Shown here one piece after another: positions 1 to 8,362 of a stretch of 64,000 nt of DNA (positions within the stretch are counted from its first letter, which is position 1; each line of letters begins with the position of its first letter). Source of the DNA: Hyphomonadaceae bacterium (GTDB lineage: Bacteria; Pseudomonadota; Alphaproteobacteria; Rhizobiales; Hyphomicrobiaceae). The notes beneath the pieces were generated by a model. The model saw nothing but the letters and a program-made list of their open reading frames with translations, searched no databases and was not told where the DNA came from. The DNA lies in assembly GCA_019747815.1 (NCBI GenBank), contig JAIEQJ010000060.1, positions 1 to 64,000 on the forward strand, given 5' to 3'. The translations under genes and the position numbers were made by a program.

Positions 1-260
1 CGAAGGACGGGCCGCGGGCACCAAATCGTGCTTCGACAGGCTCAGCACGGGGTTGGAGCGAGCTTGACACGCGATTGGCAGCGCGCTCGCCTGCATCCTG
101 AGCCTGTCGAAGGACGGGCCGCGCCCACCAACGGTCGTGGTCCGACACGCTCAGGAGAGAGTGCATCGCAGATATCATCCCCGATCGGCCTGCGACCGTC
201 CGGGATGACAACACGCACAGCTTTTTGCCGGCAGCGCCGGGCAAGGCGCACGCTCGCCCA
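1..260. repeat. Dispersed palindromic intergenic repeats, no gene seen
   Basis: The window opens in repeat sequence. Two inverted copies of a unit built around CTTCGACAGGCTCAGCAC and its complement (GAGCCTGTCGAAGGACGGGC) lie at about 1-60 and 90-130. A further piece, CCGGGATGACA, lies near 200. The same unit recurs at about 48205-48300. I see no coding sequence that I would support before the ATG at 337. This is a multi-copy intergenic element of REP or small palindromic type; whether a transposase mobilises it is unknown. Confidence 0.6.
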
Positions 261-336
261 TTTTCGAGTGCTAGTCTCGCTCAAGTGATTCGCGCCACCG
301 TCCCGCGTGCCGGCGCCTCCTCAAGGAGCTGCACCC

Positions 337-1254
337 ATGGCGGACGGAAGCAGGACGCTCGAGACCGAGACCGAGGCCAATGCCGCGGCTGCAGAGGCCG
401 CCCGCGAAGCCAAGGCCGAGGTGCTGGCGCGCGCCGTCACGGTGGAAAGCGCCACCTCGCTGCCCCGCACGGCCAAGCCTGCCAAGGGCCGCGCCAAGGC
501 CCAGTGGTCCGAGTTCACGGTCGATGTCTGGATCACGCCCTTCAACTCGGTCGAGTTCGGCATCTACAAGCACAGCCGCAACCGCGCCAAGTCGCGCCAG
601 TTCACAACCGACATGGACATCTTCGCCGAGGTCACCCAGAACGGCGAGCGCACCGGCCTGCTCGGCTACCGCGAGGACCTGTGGCGCAAGAACTCGGGCA
701 TGGACAAGCGCCTGGTGTTCAAGCTCTTCAACGAGACGGTGAACTGGCGCGCCACCATGGACCTCATGATCGGCCGCAGCCTGCAGCTCACGCTCGGCGC
801 GCGTGGCCTGCCGGTCACGTGCTTCTCGGTCAACGTGGGCGATCACGACAGCGTCGTCTATCTCGAGCGCTCGGCCAACAAATGGCCGTTCCTGCCCGAG
901 AATTTTTCCTTCTTCCTGCTCGAGGACGGCAAGCCGCGATTCTACCGCCTCCGGCGCGATCTCATCGATCTCGGCGGCGACTACACGCTCTACAACCACC
1001 ACAACCAGAACATCGGCATGCTCGACGGCAAGGTGTTCTCCATCGGCGGCAAGTGGTACGGCCGGGTGAAGTCCGAGCACGCCGATCCGCGCCTGCTGAT
1101 CGTGCTGAAGCTCTTCTGCGGCATGCTGATCTTCAACGACGAGGCGCGCCGCCACATGCGCGCGCTCGCCCGCGACGTGGCGACGGGCAAGTACACGCCC
1201 AAGCTCGAGAAGCAGGAAGCCGACCTCTACATGAACCCCCGCCGCGTGCGCTAG
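337..1254 (+). CDS. Conserved hypothetical protein
   Basis: A 305-residue protein of unknown function. The ATG at 337 is preceded by AAGGAG at 323-328, which favours it over an in-frame start 30 bases upstream. The first 55 residues or so are Ala/Glu/Lys-rich and probably disordered. The rest is a compact soluble domain rich in aromatic residues and charges (for example FTVDVWITPFNSVEFGIYKH and FNETVNWRATMDLM), with no signal peptide or membrane segment. It stands alone between repeat DNA and an amt gene. Coding character is clear but I do not recognise the family. Confidence 0.75.
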   Translation: MADGSRTLETETEANAAAAEAAREAKAEVLARAVTVESATSLPRTAKPAKGRAKAQWSEFTVDVWITPFNSVEFGIYKHSRNRAKSRQFTTDMDIFAEVTQNGERTGLLGYREDLWRKNSGMDKRLVFKLFNETVNWRATMDLMIGRSLQLTLGARGLPVTCFSVNVGDHDSVVYLERSANKWPFLPENFSFFLLEDGKPRFYRLRRDLIDLGGDYTLYNHHNQNIGMLDGKVFSIGGKWYGRVKSEHADPRLLIVLKLFCGMLIFNDEARRHMRALARDVATGKYTPKLEKQEADLYMNPRRVR

Positions 1255-1464
1255 CCCGCCGGGGCGCGTGCTTGAAATGGCCCTCCGGCCCGATGATGCG
1301 CATGGCGCACGGATCGGTTTGTCCACGCCGCTCTCTGCCTAGTATCTAGGCAGCAGCTTTTTCAGCCTTGACAGATATTCCGGCGGTTTCGCCTATGACG
1401 CAGGCGGGCCGTGCGACCAAACGCCCCGCCCAACGAACAGGCACATGAAAACGGGGAGTGGGGC

Positions 1465-2724
1465 ATGCCGGAACTTCAGACGGCCGTCCAGGGGCTGCAA
1501 AGCGGCGCGGACGTCCTGTTTCTGCTCACGGGAGCAATCCTTGTCTTCGCCATGCACGGCGGCTTTGCGTTTCTGGAAGCCGGCACGGTGCGCCACAAGA
1601 ACCAGGTCAATGCGCTGTGCAAGATCATCGTCGACTTCGCCATCTCGACGGCCGCCTATTTCCTGGTGGGCTACACCATCGCCTACGGCGTCGCGTTTTT
1701 CGTCAGCGCCCAGGGCCTCAGCGGCAACGCCGGGGTGGCAGGCTTCGGCCCGCAGGGGCTGACGCTCGTCAAGTTCTTCTTCCTGTGCACGTTCGCGGCC
1801 GCGGTTCCGGCCATCGTCTCCGGCGGCATCGCCGAGCGCGCGCGCTTCCTGCCGCAATGCGTGGCGACCGCGCTCATCGTCGGGCTGTTCTATCCCTTCT
1901 TCGAGGGCATCGTCTGGAACAAGAACTACGGCCTGCAGGAGCACTTCTTCAAGGCCAGGCTGGGCGAGGAGTTCCACGACTTCGCCGGCTCCATCGTCGT
2001 GCATGCCGTCGGCGGCTGGCTCGGCTTCTCCGCCGTGCGCCGGCTGGGGCCCCGGCTCGGCCGCTTCGACAAGGGGCGCACGATCGGCATTCCGCCCTCG
2101 TCCATTCCATGGCTCGCCATGGGCTCGTGGCTGCTGTGCATCGGCTGGTTCGGCTTCAACGTGATGAGCGCGCAGACGCTGCAGACGGTCAGCGGCCTCG
2201 TCGCCATGAACTCGCTGATGGCGATGTGCGGCGGCATCCTCGCCGCGCTGATCGCCGGCGACGGCGACCCGGGGTTCATTCATAACGGTGCGCTCGCCGG
2301 TCTGGTCGCGGTCTGCGCCGGCTCCGACGTGATGCACCCAATCGGCTCGCTGCTGGTCGGCGGCATCGCCGGCGTCATCTTCGTCTATGCCTTCCAGGCG
2401 ATGGCCGCCGCCAAGTGGCAGTTCGACGACGTGCTCGGCGTGTGGCCGCTGCACGGCCTGTGCGGCCTGTGGGGCGGCATCGCCTGCGGCATCTTCGGGC
2501 TGACGCTGTTCGGCGGCATGGGTGGGGTCAGCTTCTGGTCGCAGCTCGTCGGCAGCGTGATGGGGGCGGCCTATGCCGCCATCGCCGGCTTCATCGTCTA
2601 TGCCGTCGTCGACATGGTGTTCGGGTTCCGGCTCGCCGCCGAGGATGAGCGTCGCGGCGCGGACCTGTCGATCCACAGGATCGGCGCCAATCCCGAGGAG
2701 GACATCCGCATGGGGCGCATCTGA
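1465..2724 (+). CDS. amt: Ammonium transporter, Amt family (stand-alone)
   Basis: A 419-residue inner-membrane Amt/Rh channel with about eleven hydrophobic segments, which should conduct ammonium into the cell. Visible family features are FLEAGTVRHKN near residue 40, the DFAGSIVVHAVGG segment carrying the conserved Asp and the first pore His, and PLHGLCGLWGG with the second pore His. The start at 1465 follows a GGGGAGTGGGG ribosome site; an upstream in-frame start would add 18 polar residues. Unlike the amtB at 9052-10524 it has no signal peptide and no PII gene beside it, so it may be regulated differently or act as a sensor-type Amt. Confidence 0.9.
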   Translation: MPELQTAVQGLQSGADVLFLLTGAILVFAMHGGFAFLEAGTVRHKNQVNALCKIIVDFAISTAAYFLVGYTIAYGVAFFVSAQGLSGNAGVAGFGPQGLTLVKFFFLCTFAAAVPAIVSGGIAERARFLPQCVATALIVGLFYPFFEGIVWNKNYGLQEHFFKARLGEEFHDFAGSIVVHAVGGWLGFSAVRRLGPRLGRFDKGRTIGIPPSSIPWLAMGSWLLCIGWFGFNVMSAQTLQTVSGLVAMNSLMAMCGGILAALIAGDGDPGFIHNGALAGLVAVCAGSDVMHPIGSLLVGGIAGVIFVYAFQAMAAAKWQFDDVLGVWPLHGLCGLWGGIACGIFGLTLFGGMGGVSFWSQLVGSVMGAAYAAIAGFIVYAVVDMVFGFRLAAEDERRGADLSIHRIGANPEEDIRMGRI

Positions 2725-2744
2725 GCGATCGGCGCGTTGCCGGG

Positions 2745-2766
2745 GACGGCGGCTGCAGCCGCCGTC
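2745..2766 (+). terminator. Probable terminator after amt
   Basis: A perfect 22-base palindrome, GACGGCGGCTG paired with CAGCCGCCGTC, lies 20 bases after the amt stop codon. It is followed by a pyrimidine-rich run ending in CTTT. It separates amt from the aminotransferase gene. Confidence 0.6.
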
Positions 2767-2848
2767 CTCTTCGTCTTTACCGTCTCGCATCGGTCCTTTG
2801 CTACCGTCCTCGCCTCGACGCGCGCCGCACGCAGGAAAAAAATCGCCC

Positions 2849-4066
2849 ATGCCCGAGATCGACGGCCTCTCCGCCCTGGCCCGTGGCGCCTACCTCTCGC
2901 CCTTCACGCGCACGCACCGCCTGCTCGCGCGCGTTGCCGCGGGCCATGCCAAGCCCATCAATCTGACCATCGGTGATCCGCGAGAGGCCATGCCAGCCTT
3001 CGTGCCGGACCGGCTCGGCGAGGCCCAGGCCCTGTTTGCCACCTATCCCAAGATCCGCGCGTCCGACGATTTGCGCGGGGCGATTGCGGCCTGGATCGGG
3101 CGGCGCTACGGCGTGGCCGGCGAGATCGATGCGGCGCGCGAGATTCTGCCCGTCAGCGGCTCGCGCGAGGGCCTGTTCTTTGCCGCCATTCCGGCGGCCG
3201 GGCGCAAGCGCGTGGCGGGGCAGCCCGTCATTCTCATCGTCAATCCCTTCTATCAGGCCTATCTGGGTGCAGCCTACGCCACCAACTGCGAGCCCGTGTT
3301 CCTCAATGCGACGGCCGAGACCGGCCACCTCCCCGATCTCGACGCGCTCGAGACGGACTCCCACCTGCTGGCGCGCACGGTGGCGCTCTATTTGTGCTCG
3401 CCGGCCAATCCGCAAGGCGCGGTGGCAGACGCCGGCTTCATCCGCCGGGCGCTCGCGCTGGCGCGCCGGCACGACTTCATGCTGTTCTTCGATGAATGCT
3501 ATTCCGAGATCTACACCGGCGATCCGCCAGCCGGGGCGCTGGCGGTGGCGCTCGCAACGCCCGAGCGCTTCCAGAACCTCGTCGTCTTCAACTCGCTCTC
3601 GAAACGCTCCAACCTGCCCGGTCTGCGCTCGGGCTTTGCGGCCGGCGACAGTGCGTTCCTGGAGACGCTGGCCGAGGTCCGCAACATGATTGCGCCCACC
3701 ATGCCCGGCCCCGTCCAGCATGTCTCTGCCGCCGTGTGGTCGGACGAGGCGCATGTGGCGGCGATCCGTGCGGCCTACCGCGCCAAGTTCGACATCTGCG
3801 ATCAAGTGCTCGGCGGCCGTTTTGGCTATGCAAGGCCGGCGGGCGGCTTCTTCCTCTGGCTCGACATGAGCCATCTTGGCGGCGCCGAGGAGGCCGCGTT
3901 AACCATCTGGCAAGCCGGGGGCGTCAGAGTGGTACCGGGCGCTTATCTCGCCGAGCCGGATCGGGCGGGTGTCAACCCTGGTCGGGCTTACGTTCGCGTC
4001 GCTCTGGTGGAGGACGCGGCGACGGTGAGACAGGCGCTCGAGCGTGTGGTTCTGGTCTCAGCGTAA
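2849..4066 (+). CDS. PLP-dependent class I/II aminotransferase, DapC-like
   Basis: A 405-residue fold-type I aminotransferase of the cytoplasm. The PLP-lysine is in VVFNSLSKRSNLPGLRSGF, and the Asp that contacts the pyridine nitrogen is in the MLFFDECYSEIY segment. The SLSKRSNLPG motif and overall layout match N-succinyldiaminopimelate aminotransferases (DapC) of proteobacteria, which would place it in lysine and peptidoglycan precursor synthesis together with dapF at 18803. Substrate is inferred from family resemblance only. The ATG at 2849 is preceded by GCAGGAAAAAAATC. The next gene starts 15 bases after its stop, so the two are probably cotranscribed. Confidence 0.85.
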   Translation: MPEIDGLSALARGAYLSPFTRTHRLLARVAAGHAKPINLTIGDPREAMPAFVPDRLGEAQALFATYPKIRASDDLRGAIAAWIGRRYGVAGEIDAAREILPVSGSREGLFFAAIPAAGRKRVAGQPVILIVNPFYQAYLGAAYATNCEPVFLNATAETGHLPDLDALETDSHLLARTVALYLCSPANPQGAVADAGFIRRALALARRHDFMLFFDECYSEIYTGDPPAGALAVALATPERFQNLVVFNSLSKRSNLPGLRSGFAAGDSAFLETLAEVRNMIAPTMPGPVQHVSAAVWSDEAHVAAIRAAYRAKFDICDQVLGGRFGYARPAGGFFLWLDMSHLGGAEEAALTIWQAGGVRVVPGAYLAEPDRAGVNPGRAYVRVALVEDAATVRQALERVVLVSA

Positions 4067-4081
4067 TCCGCTCCGGTCTGT

Positions 4082-5476
4082 ATGGCGTCTCTGAGCGAGC
4101 AAGCTGCGGTGCAGCCGGGCCCTATGGCGGCTCGGTTCAATGCGTGGCTATGTGCAGTGTTGGGCTATCTGGTGCTTGCGGTCTGCGCCGCGAGCGCTCT
4201 GAGCCTGCTCACCTGGCACATCGGCGATCCAAGCCTGACGCATGCCACGAGCGGCCCCGTGCGCAACGTGCTGGGACCCGTGGGTGCCATCGTTGCCGAT
4301 CTCATCATGCAGCTTCTGGGCTTGACGGGCGTGTTCGTCGTCCTGCCGCCGGTGTTCTGGGCGCTGCAACTGATCGGCACGGGACGGCTCGATCGCGCGC
4401 GCCCCAAGCTCATGCTGGCGCCGGTCGCCGTGCTGTTGCTGGCCTGTGCCGCCGCGGCGCTGCCGAGGATCGCGGGCTGGCCATTGCCCTACACTGTCGG
4501 CGGCCTGCTCGGCGATGTCGTGCTGCGCGCCGTGACAAGCGTGCTGGCCATGATCCGGCCGGAGCGCGCTTCGGCTGCTGCTGGTCTCTTCTCATTCGCT
4601 GCCGGCCTGATGCTGCTGATGACCAGCCTCGGCTTGTCGCAGCGTGACCTGAAGCTCATCTGCCAGCGGCCCAGCGGCCCGGCCTGGAGGCTTCTGGCGC
4701 GTGCATGGCGGCATCTGGGCGAGATGTCGGAGCACACCACCATGATCCGGCGCGAGCCCAAGCTGGGCGTGCCCGCGCCGCTGTCGTCCCCGTTGTCGTC
4801 CCCGTTGTCGTCCATGGCGCCTGTCTATCGGCCGCCGGTCTATGCGCCGCCTCGGCCGGCACCCATGCCGCAGCCCCGCGCCGCCTATCCCGCGCCCCGC
4901 GAGCGCAGACCTGAGCCCGAGAGCGAGCCCGCCACGTTCGAGGTGACGTCGGAGAGCGAGCGCAAGCAGCTCAAGCGCATCTTGAAGATCTGCGCCCCCG
5001 AGCGGGGGGGCAAATCGGCCGACGCCGATGCGCCGTCCGATGTCCTCTTGGCACCCGAGCCCGCCGATGCGCCCTATGTGCAAGCCCCAGCCGACCCCGT
5101 GCGGGCCGCAGCTGCGCACGGCGGATTTCCCCCTGCACCCAGAGCCTCCGGCGCGGTCCCGGAGATGGTGGGCGCCGCCGAACGGTGGCCCGCGTCCGAG
5201 CCGGCCGTGCCCCGGGCGGCACCCATGGCCCCGCCGCCCGACGGCTGGCGTCCGCAGAGCCTGCCGGGCGGTGATGATCTCTATGGCCGCGCGGTTGCCA
5301 TTGTGCTCGATGACCGCAAGGCGTCCGCCGCCTACCTGCAGCAGCGGCTGGCCATCGGCTACATGCGCGCGACCGATCTCATCGAGCGCATGGAGCGGGA
5401 GGGCATTCTCGGCGCGCCCGTCTACAACGGCATGCGACCCATCCTGATCGGCGGCCCGGGCTCCAGGGAAGTCTGA
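4082..5476 (+). CDS. FtsK-like membrane protein lacking the ATPase motor
   Basis: A 464-residue protein made of the two ends of FtsK without its middle. Residues 20-185 carry four hydrophobic segments with the FtsK N-terminal signature around HIGDPSLTHATSGP and LGPVGAIVADLIMQLLGL. Residues 200-395 are a Pro/Ala-rich linker. The last 65 residues are a clear FtsK gamma winged-helix domain (DLYGRAVAIVLDDRKAS, IGYMRATDLIERMEREG), which in FtsK reads KOPS sequences and contacts XerD. Full-length alphaproteobacterial FtsK is roughly 800 residues or more and has a Walker A motor between linker and gamma; no GTTGSGKS-type P-loop or RecA fold is present in any frame here. The position between an aminotransferase gene and lolA is the usual ftsK locus in this order. 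A 12-base unit is tripled inside the linker. A separate intact ftsK elsewhere is probable but cannot be seen. Confidence 0.85.
   Translation: MASLSEQAAVQPGPMAARFNAWLCAVLGYLVLAVCAASALSLLTWHIGDPSLTHATSGPVRNVLGPVGAIVADLIMQLLGLTGVFVVLPPVFWALQLIGTGRLDRARPKLMLAPVAVLLLACAAAALPRIAGWPLPYTVGGLLGDVVLRAVTSVLAMIRPERASAAAGLFSFAAGLMLLMTSLGLSQRDLKLICQRPSGPAWRLLARAWRHLGEMSEHTTMIRREPKLGVPAPLSSPLSSPLSSMAPVYRPPVYAPPRPAPMPQPRAAYPAPRERRPEPESEPATFEVTSESERKQLKRILKICAPERGGKSADADAPSDVLLAPEPADAPYVQAPADPVRAAAAHGGFPPAPRASGAVPEMVGAAERWPASEPAVPRAAPMAPPPDGWRPQSLPGGDDLYGRAVAIVLDDRKASAAYLQQRLAIGYMRATDLIERMEREGILGAPVYNGMRPILIGGPGSREV
4778..4813 (+). repeat. In-frame triple 12-bp tandem repeat
   Basis: Three copies of CCGTTGTCGTCC (the first with C for T at position 4) encode three Pro-Leu-Ser-Ser units in the linker of the motor-less FtsK relative. 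Together with the 12-bp triplet at 5498-5533 it marks this locus as prone to replication slippage. Confidence 0.9.
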
Positions 5477-5497
5477 CGCAACCGGATTTGTCCCGGC

Positions 5498-5533
5498 CCT
5501 GGACTGGGGCCTGGACTGGGGCCTGGACTGGGA
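5498..5533 (+). repeat. Triple 12-bp tandem repeat upstream of lolA
   Basis: Three head-to-tail copies of CCTGGACTGGGG (the last ending in A) lie 21 bases after the stop of the FtsK-like gene and 132 bases before the lolA start. No function is evident. Confidence 0.9.
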
Positions 5534-5665
5534 CCCGAGCTGGGTCATGTCCGTTTGGTGGGGATTGGCGGATTTCGCTCACAATCTTGTCCTAATGTTG
5601 CGACAAACGGAGCGTCGCGGGCCGAATCACAGGCCGCCTGCGCGACCGCAGCTTGGGGGATCTCG

Positions 5666-6367
5666 ATGCACGCACGCCATTCGGTGCACTTGGCGCTTGT
5701 GGCCGCCGCCGCGGCGCTGGCGGGGACAGCCCTGGCACAGGGTGCCAAGGCCCCGCTCCAGGCACCCAGCTGGAACCAGACCGTCACCAAGGAGGCGGAG
5801 GTTGCGGGGCAGGAGTTCGATGCCAAGCAAATGGAGATTATTCAAAGGGTTACGGCATATTTCAATCAGATGGGTGACATGAAGGGCAACTTCCATCAGG
5901 TCACCGCCGACAACAAGCGCCTGCGGGGCAAGTTCTACATCAAGCGGCCGGGGCAGTTTCGGTTCGAATACAATCTCCCCAGCAAGCAGATCATCGTATC
6001 CGACGGAAAATACTTGATCATCGAGGACCACGACCTGAAGACCGACACCCGCTGGGGATTGGACCAGACGCCGTTCCGGGTCCTCCTGCGCAAGGACGTG
6101 GACTTGGTGCGGGACGCTCGCATTCTCGAGGTCGGCGAGACCGACGATCGGATCGTGCTGGCGCTGCAGGACAAGAGCCCCGACACGCCTGGCCGCATCA
6201 AGCTGTTCCTGCTCAAGAAACCGGCTGTCGAGCTGAAGGAGTGGATCACTACGGATGCCCAGGGGATGGATACCCGGGTGGAGTTGCAGGACTTCGGCAA
6301 GGCCGAAAACCTAGACCCCAAGCTGTTCGTCCCGTCCTCCGTCACGCTGCAGAAATTCCAGCAGTAG
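5666..6367 (+). CDS. lolA: Outer-membrane lipoprotein carrier protein LolA
   Basis: A 233-residue periplasmic chaperone that ferries lipoproteins from the LolCDE complex to the outer membrane. The start at 5666 opens a typical Sec signal peptide (HLALVAAAAALAGTALAQ). An upstream in-frame start would put 37 polar residues before it. The mature part has LolA traits: FNQMGDMKGNFHQVTADN, GKFYIKRPGQFRFEYN, and the beta-rich segment KYLIIEDHDLKTDTRWGLDQ. Homologues commonly follow ftsK in Hyphomicrobiales, which matches the motor-less FtsK relative upstream. Confidence 0.9.
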   Translation: MHARHSVHLALVAAAAALAGTALAQGAKAPLQAPSWNQTVTKEAEVAGQEFDAKQMEIIQRVTAYFNQMGDMKGNFHQVTADNKRLRGKFYIKRPGQFRFEYNLPSKQIIVSDGKYLIIEDHDLKTDTRWGLDQTPFRVLLRKDVDLVRDARILEVGETDDRIVLALQDKSPDTPGRIKLFLLKKPAVELKEWITTDAQGMDTRVELQDFGKAENLDPKLFVPSSVTLQKFQQ

Positions 6368-6465
6368 TCGGCATCGGCTGTGGCTGTTCGGGTTCAGGCA
6401 ATCCCCAAGGCTGGGGACAACTGAAACATTTCGTAACAATTTCGTGATCGCACCCCCTTTCCCCA

Positions 6466-6491
6466 TTGAAATGGCCTCTACAAGGTATATT
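6466..6491 (+). promoter_or_regulatory. Candidate sigma-70 promoter of the small RNA
   Basis: TTGAAA at 6466-6471 and TATATT at 6486-6491 are separated by 14 bases. That is shorter than the usual 16-18, so the call is tentative. It would start transcription near 6498, just ahead of the hairpin array. Confidence 0.4.
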
Positions 6492-6497
6492 TGTTGG

Positions 6498-6645
6498 TCA
6501 TAGCGAGTGGTGTCGCTCTTCATCGGTAGTGCCCCCCGTCTAGCCGAAAGACACTACTCGCAAGTGCCGGCTTCCCTCCTGGCACTATGCGCATGACGCG
6601 CTTCTTGCGCCCAACTCCTCCCCCGGAGTTGGGCGCTTTTCTTTT
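6498..6645 (+). ncRNA. Candidate structured small RNA with C-rich loops
   Basis: About 150 nt between lolA and a converging gene. GCGAGTGGTGTC (6503-6514) pairs with GACACTACTCGC (6550-6561) over 12 bp with one G-U, enclosing an inner hairpin whose loop is TGCCCCCCGT. A second hairpin, AGTGCCGG with CTGGCACT (6563-6586), exposes CTTCCCTC. The array ends in a strong intrinsic terminator. C-rich loops complementary to ribosome-binding sites are a known trait of several alphaproteobacterial regulatory RNAs, so an anti-Shine-Dalgarno role is plausible. No open reading frame is supported here, and expression is unproven. Confidence 0.6.
6607..6645 (+). terminator. Rho-independent terminator of the small RNA
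   Basis: GCGCCCAACTCC (6607-6618) pairs perfectly with GGAGTTGGGCGC (6625-6636) around the loop TCCCCC. It is followed by TTTTCTTTT. This is the best intrinsic terminator in the window. Confidence 0.9.
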
Positions 6646-6719
6646 GTCGATCCAGGTCGCGTCGCCGCCGCTTCCCGCCAGCGTCTGCGCGCCTGAGGCG
6701 GGAAGCTCGAGGCGCCCTG

Positions 6720-7256
6720 TCAGGGCGCGGTCACAACCGGAAATGGCAGAGGCTTGGCGGGTGCGGGCGGCGGCATGTCGGCAGCCGCATGGCGGGGCGT
6801 GCGGCCGCACGCCAGCACGCTGTCGAGCCGGTGCATATCCTCGGCCACCTGCGTCAAGCGGGCGGTCAGAATGCCCAGGAGATGATCCGCCAGGCTCGGA
6901 TCTGCCTCCATCTGCTCGTGCAGCGCCGCGCGCGTGATCTTGAGGCAGTGGACGCGCCCTTGGGCAACGACGGTTGCGCCGTAGGTGTGCTCGACGAGCA
7001 TGGCGAGCTCGCCGATGAGAGAGCCCGGTTCGATCGGCTGTGGCGCCGCCCGGGAGCCGGCGTCGGGCAGGCGCACCGCGTCACCCGAGACGATCAGACA
7101 GGCACCGTCGCCCGGCGTGCCGGCTTTGGTGATGGTGCTCCCGCGCCGGAAGGCGATGCGCTCGGCCTGACGCGCAATCTCCGCGAGCTGCTCAGGCCCG
7201 AGATCGGCAAACAGCGGAACCCGCAGGAGTGGTGCGATCACGTGTTCGATAGCCAT
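6720..7256 (-). CDS. Cyclic nucleotide-binding domain protein
   Basis: A 178-residue soluble protein consisting of one cNMP-binding domain of CAP/CRP type (residues 8-130: FADLGPEQLAEIARQAE, ITKAGTPGDGACLIVSGD, PGSLIGELAMLVEHTYGATV) with no DNA-binding helix-turn-helix. The phosphate-binding cassette is recognisable in GELAMLVEHTYGATV. The C-terminal 45 residues are Pro/Ala-rich. Two ATGs are possible: 7265 has almost no spacing from AAGGA, while 7256 has eight bases, so I prefer 7256. A membrane adenylate cyclase lies at 13266-14687, and a link to it is only a guess. Confidence 0.8.
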   Translation of the reverse strand: MAIEHVIAPLLRVPLFADLGPEQLAEIARQAERIAFRRGSTITKAGTPGDGACLIVSGDAVRLPDAGSRAAPQPIEPGSLIGELAMLVEHTYGATVVAQGRVHCLKITRAALHEQMEADPSLADHLLGILTARLTQVAEDMHRLDSVLACGRTPRHAAADMPPPAPAKPLPFPVVTAP

Positions 7257-7364
7257 CCGAGCCATCCTTAACTCTGTCGGTGGACAACGCCGCGCAGCGT
7301 TGGTCGATTCGCCGGGCGGGGTCCAGCGCGGCTGTGGACAAGGGACGCGCGCAGGACTTCTGCC

Positions 7365-7505
7365 TGTCATCCCGGACTTTGCGCCGCTGTCATCCCGGAA
7401 TCTCGCGTGAGCGAGATATCCGGGACCCAGGGCCGCAGGCGATCGCGGTCATGTCTCTATCCCTGGGTACCGGCTCTCGGCCTGCCGGCCCTGGCCGGCA
7501 TGACA
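7365..7505. repeat. Palindromic intergenic repeat cluster
   Basis: The 330-base gap between the cNMP-binding gene and cenR is occupied by repeat DNA. TGTCATCCCGGA occurs twice (about 7365 and 7389). TCCCGGAATCTCGC (7393-7406) pairs with GCGAGATATCCGGGA (7411-7425), and a closing copy GGCCGGCATGACA ends at 7505. I see no gene in it. Confidence 0.65.
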
Positions 7506-7595
7506 CCAAGGGGCCGTCCTCGGTCCCGGGTCCAAGCCCAGGGCGCTGCATGCTTACGCTCTCGGCCGGATGTGCGCCGCCTGCCGATCAGGGCA

Positions 7596-8282
7596 TCATG
7601 GAACGAGCTTGTAGCCGCCGGTTTCCGTCACCAGCAGCTCCGCGTGCGAGGGATCCTTCTCGATCTTCTGGCGCAGACGATAGATGTGCGTTTCCAGCGT
7701 ATGCGTGGTGACGCCGGAATTGTAGCCCCACACCTCCTGCAGCAGCACATCGCGCGTCACCACCTTCTCGCCGGCGCGATAGAGATACTTGAGGATCGAC
7801 GTCTCCTTCTCGGTCAGCCTGATCTTCGAGCCGCGCTCGTCGACCAGCATCTTCGAGGCCGGCTTGAAGGAATACTGCCCGATGGCGAAGACGGCATCCT
7901 CGCTCTGCTCGTGCTGGCGCAACTGCGCGCGAATGCGCGCCAGCAGCACGGCGAACTTGAACGGCTTGGTCACATAGTCGTTGGCGCCTGAATCAAGCCC
8001 AAGGATCATGTCGGCATCCGAGTCGTTGCCGGTCAGCATGACGATGGGGCTCTTGAAGCCGGTCTTGCGCAGCAATTTGCACGCTTCGCGGCCGTCCATG
8101 TCGGGCAAGCCGACGTCCAGCAGGATCAGGTCCAGATGATTGCCCTTGACGGCGTCCATGCCGTTCGCGGCTGTATCTGCCGTCACCACCTCGAACTCGT
8201 CGTGGAGCGCGAGTTGGTCCTTCAGGGACTCGCGAAGGTCCTCGTCGTCATCGACGATGAGAATCTTCCGGGCAGTGCTCAT
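7596..8282 (-). CDS. cenR: OmpR-family response regulator, CenR-like
   Basis: A 228-residue two-component regulator. The receiver domain (1-120) has the acidic pair in ILIVDDDEDL, the phospho-acceptor Asp in LILLDVGLPDMDG, and Lys in NDYVTKPF. The C-terminal winged helix (about 130-228) ends in LVTETGGYKLVP. The sequence closely resembles CenR, the essential envelope regulator described in Caulobacter and rhizobia; this assignment rests on recognition, not a search. The ATG at 8282 has GGAG eight bases upstream. The cognate kinase is not in the window. A divergent L,D-transpeptidase gene starts within about 80 bases and fits an envelope-control role. Confidence 0.85.
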   Translation of the reverse strand: MSTARKILIVDDDEDLRESLKDQLALHDEFEVVTADTAANGMDAVKGNHLDLILLDVGLPDMDGREACKLLRKTGFKSPIVMLTGNDSDADMILGLDSGANDYVTKPFKFAVLLARIRAQLRQHEQSEDAVFAIGQYSFKPASKMLVDERGSKIRLTEKETSILKYLYRAGEKVVTRDVLLQEVWGYNSGVTTHTLETHIYRLRQKIEKDPSHAELLVTETGGYKLVP

Positions 8283-8362
8283 GCGCGTCGGCTCCAATTA
8301 TGGGATTATTGCCAGGGTTTAAAACTCTAGCATCAGTTTTCAAGGGGAAACAGGGCTTGCAC

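Noticed and set aside
6498-6645. Small RNA as 6S RNA or SRP RNA
   Set aside because: 6S RNA forms one long hairpin with a central bubble, and SRP RNA has a conserved GGAAGCAGCC-type tip; neither fits the multi-hairpin layout seen here.
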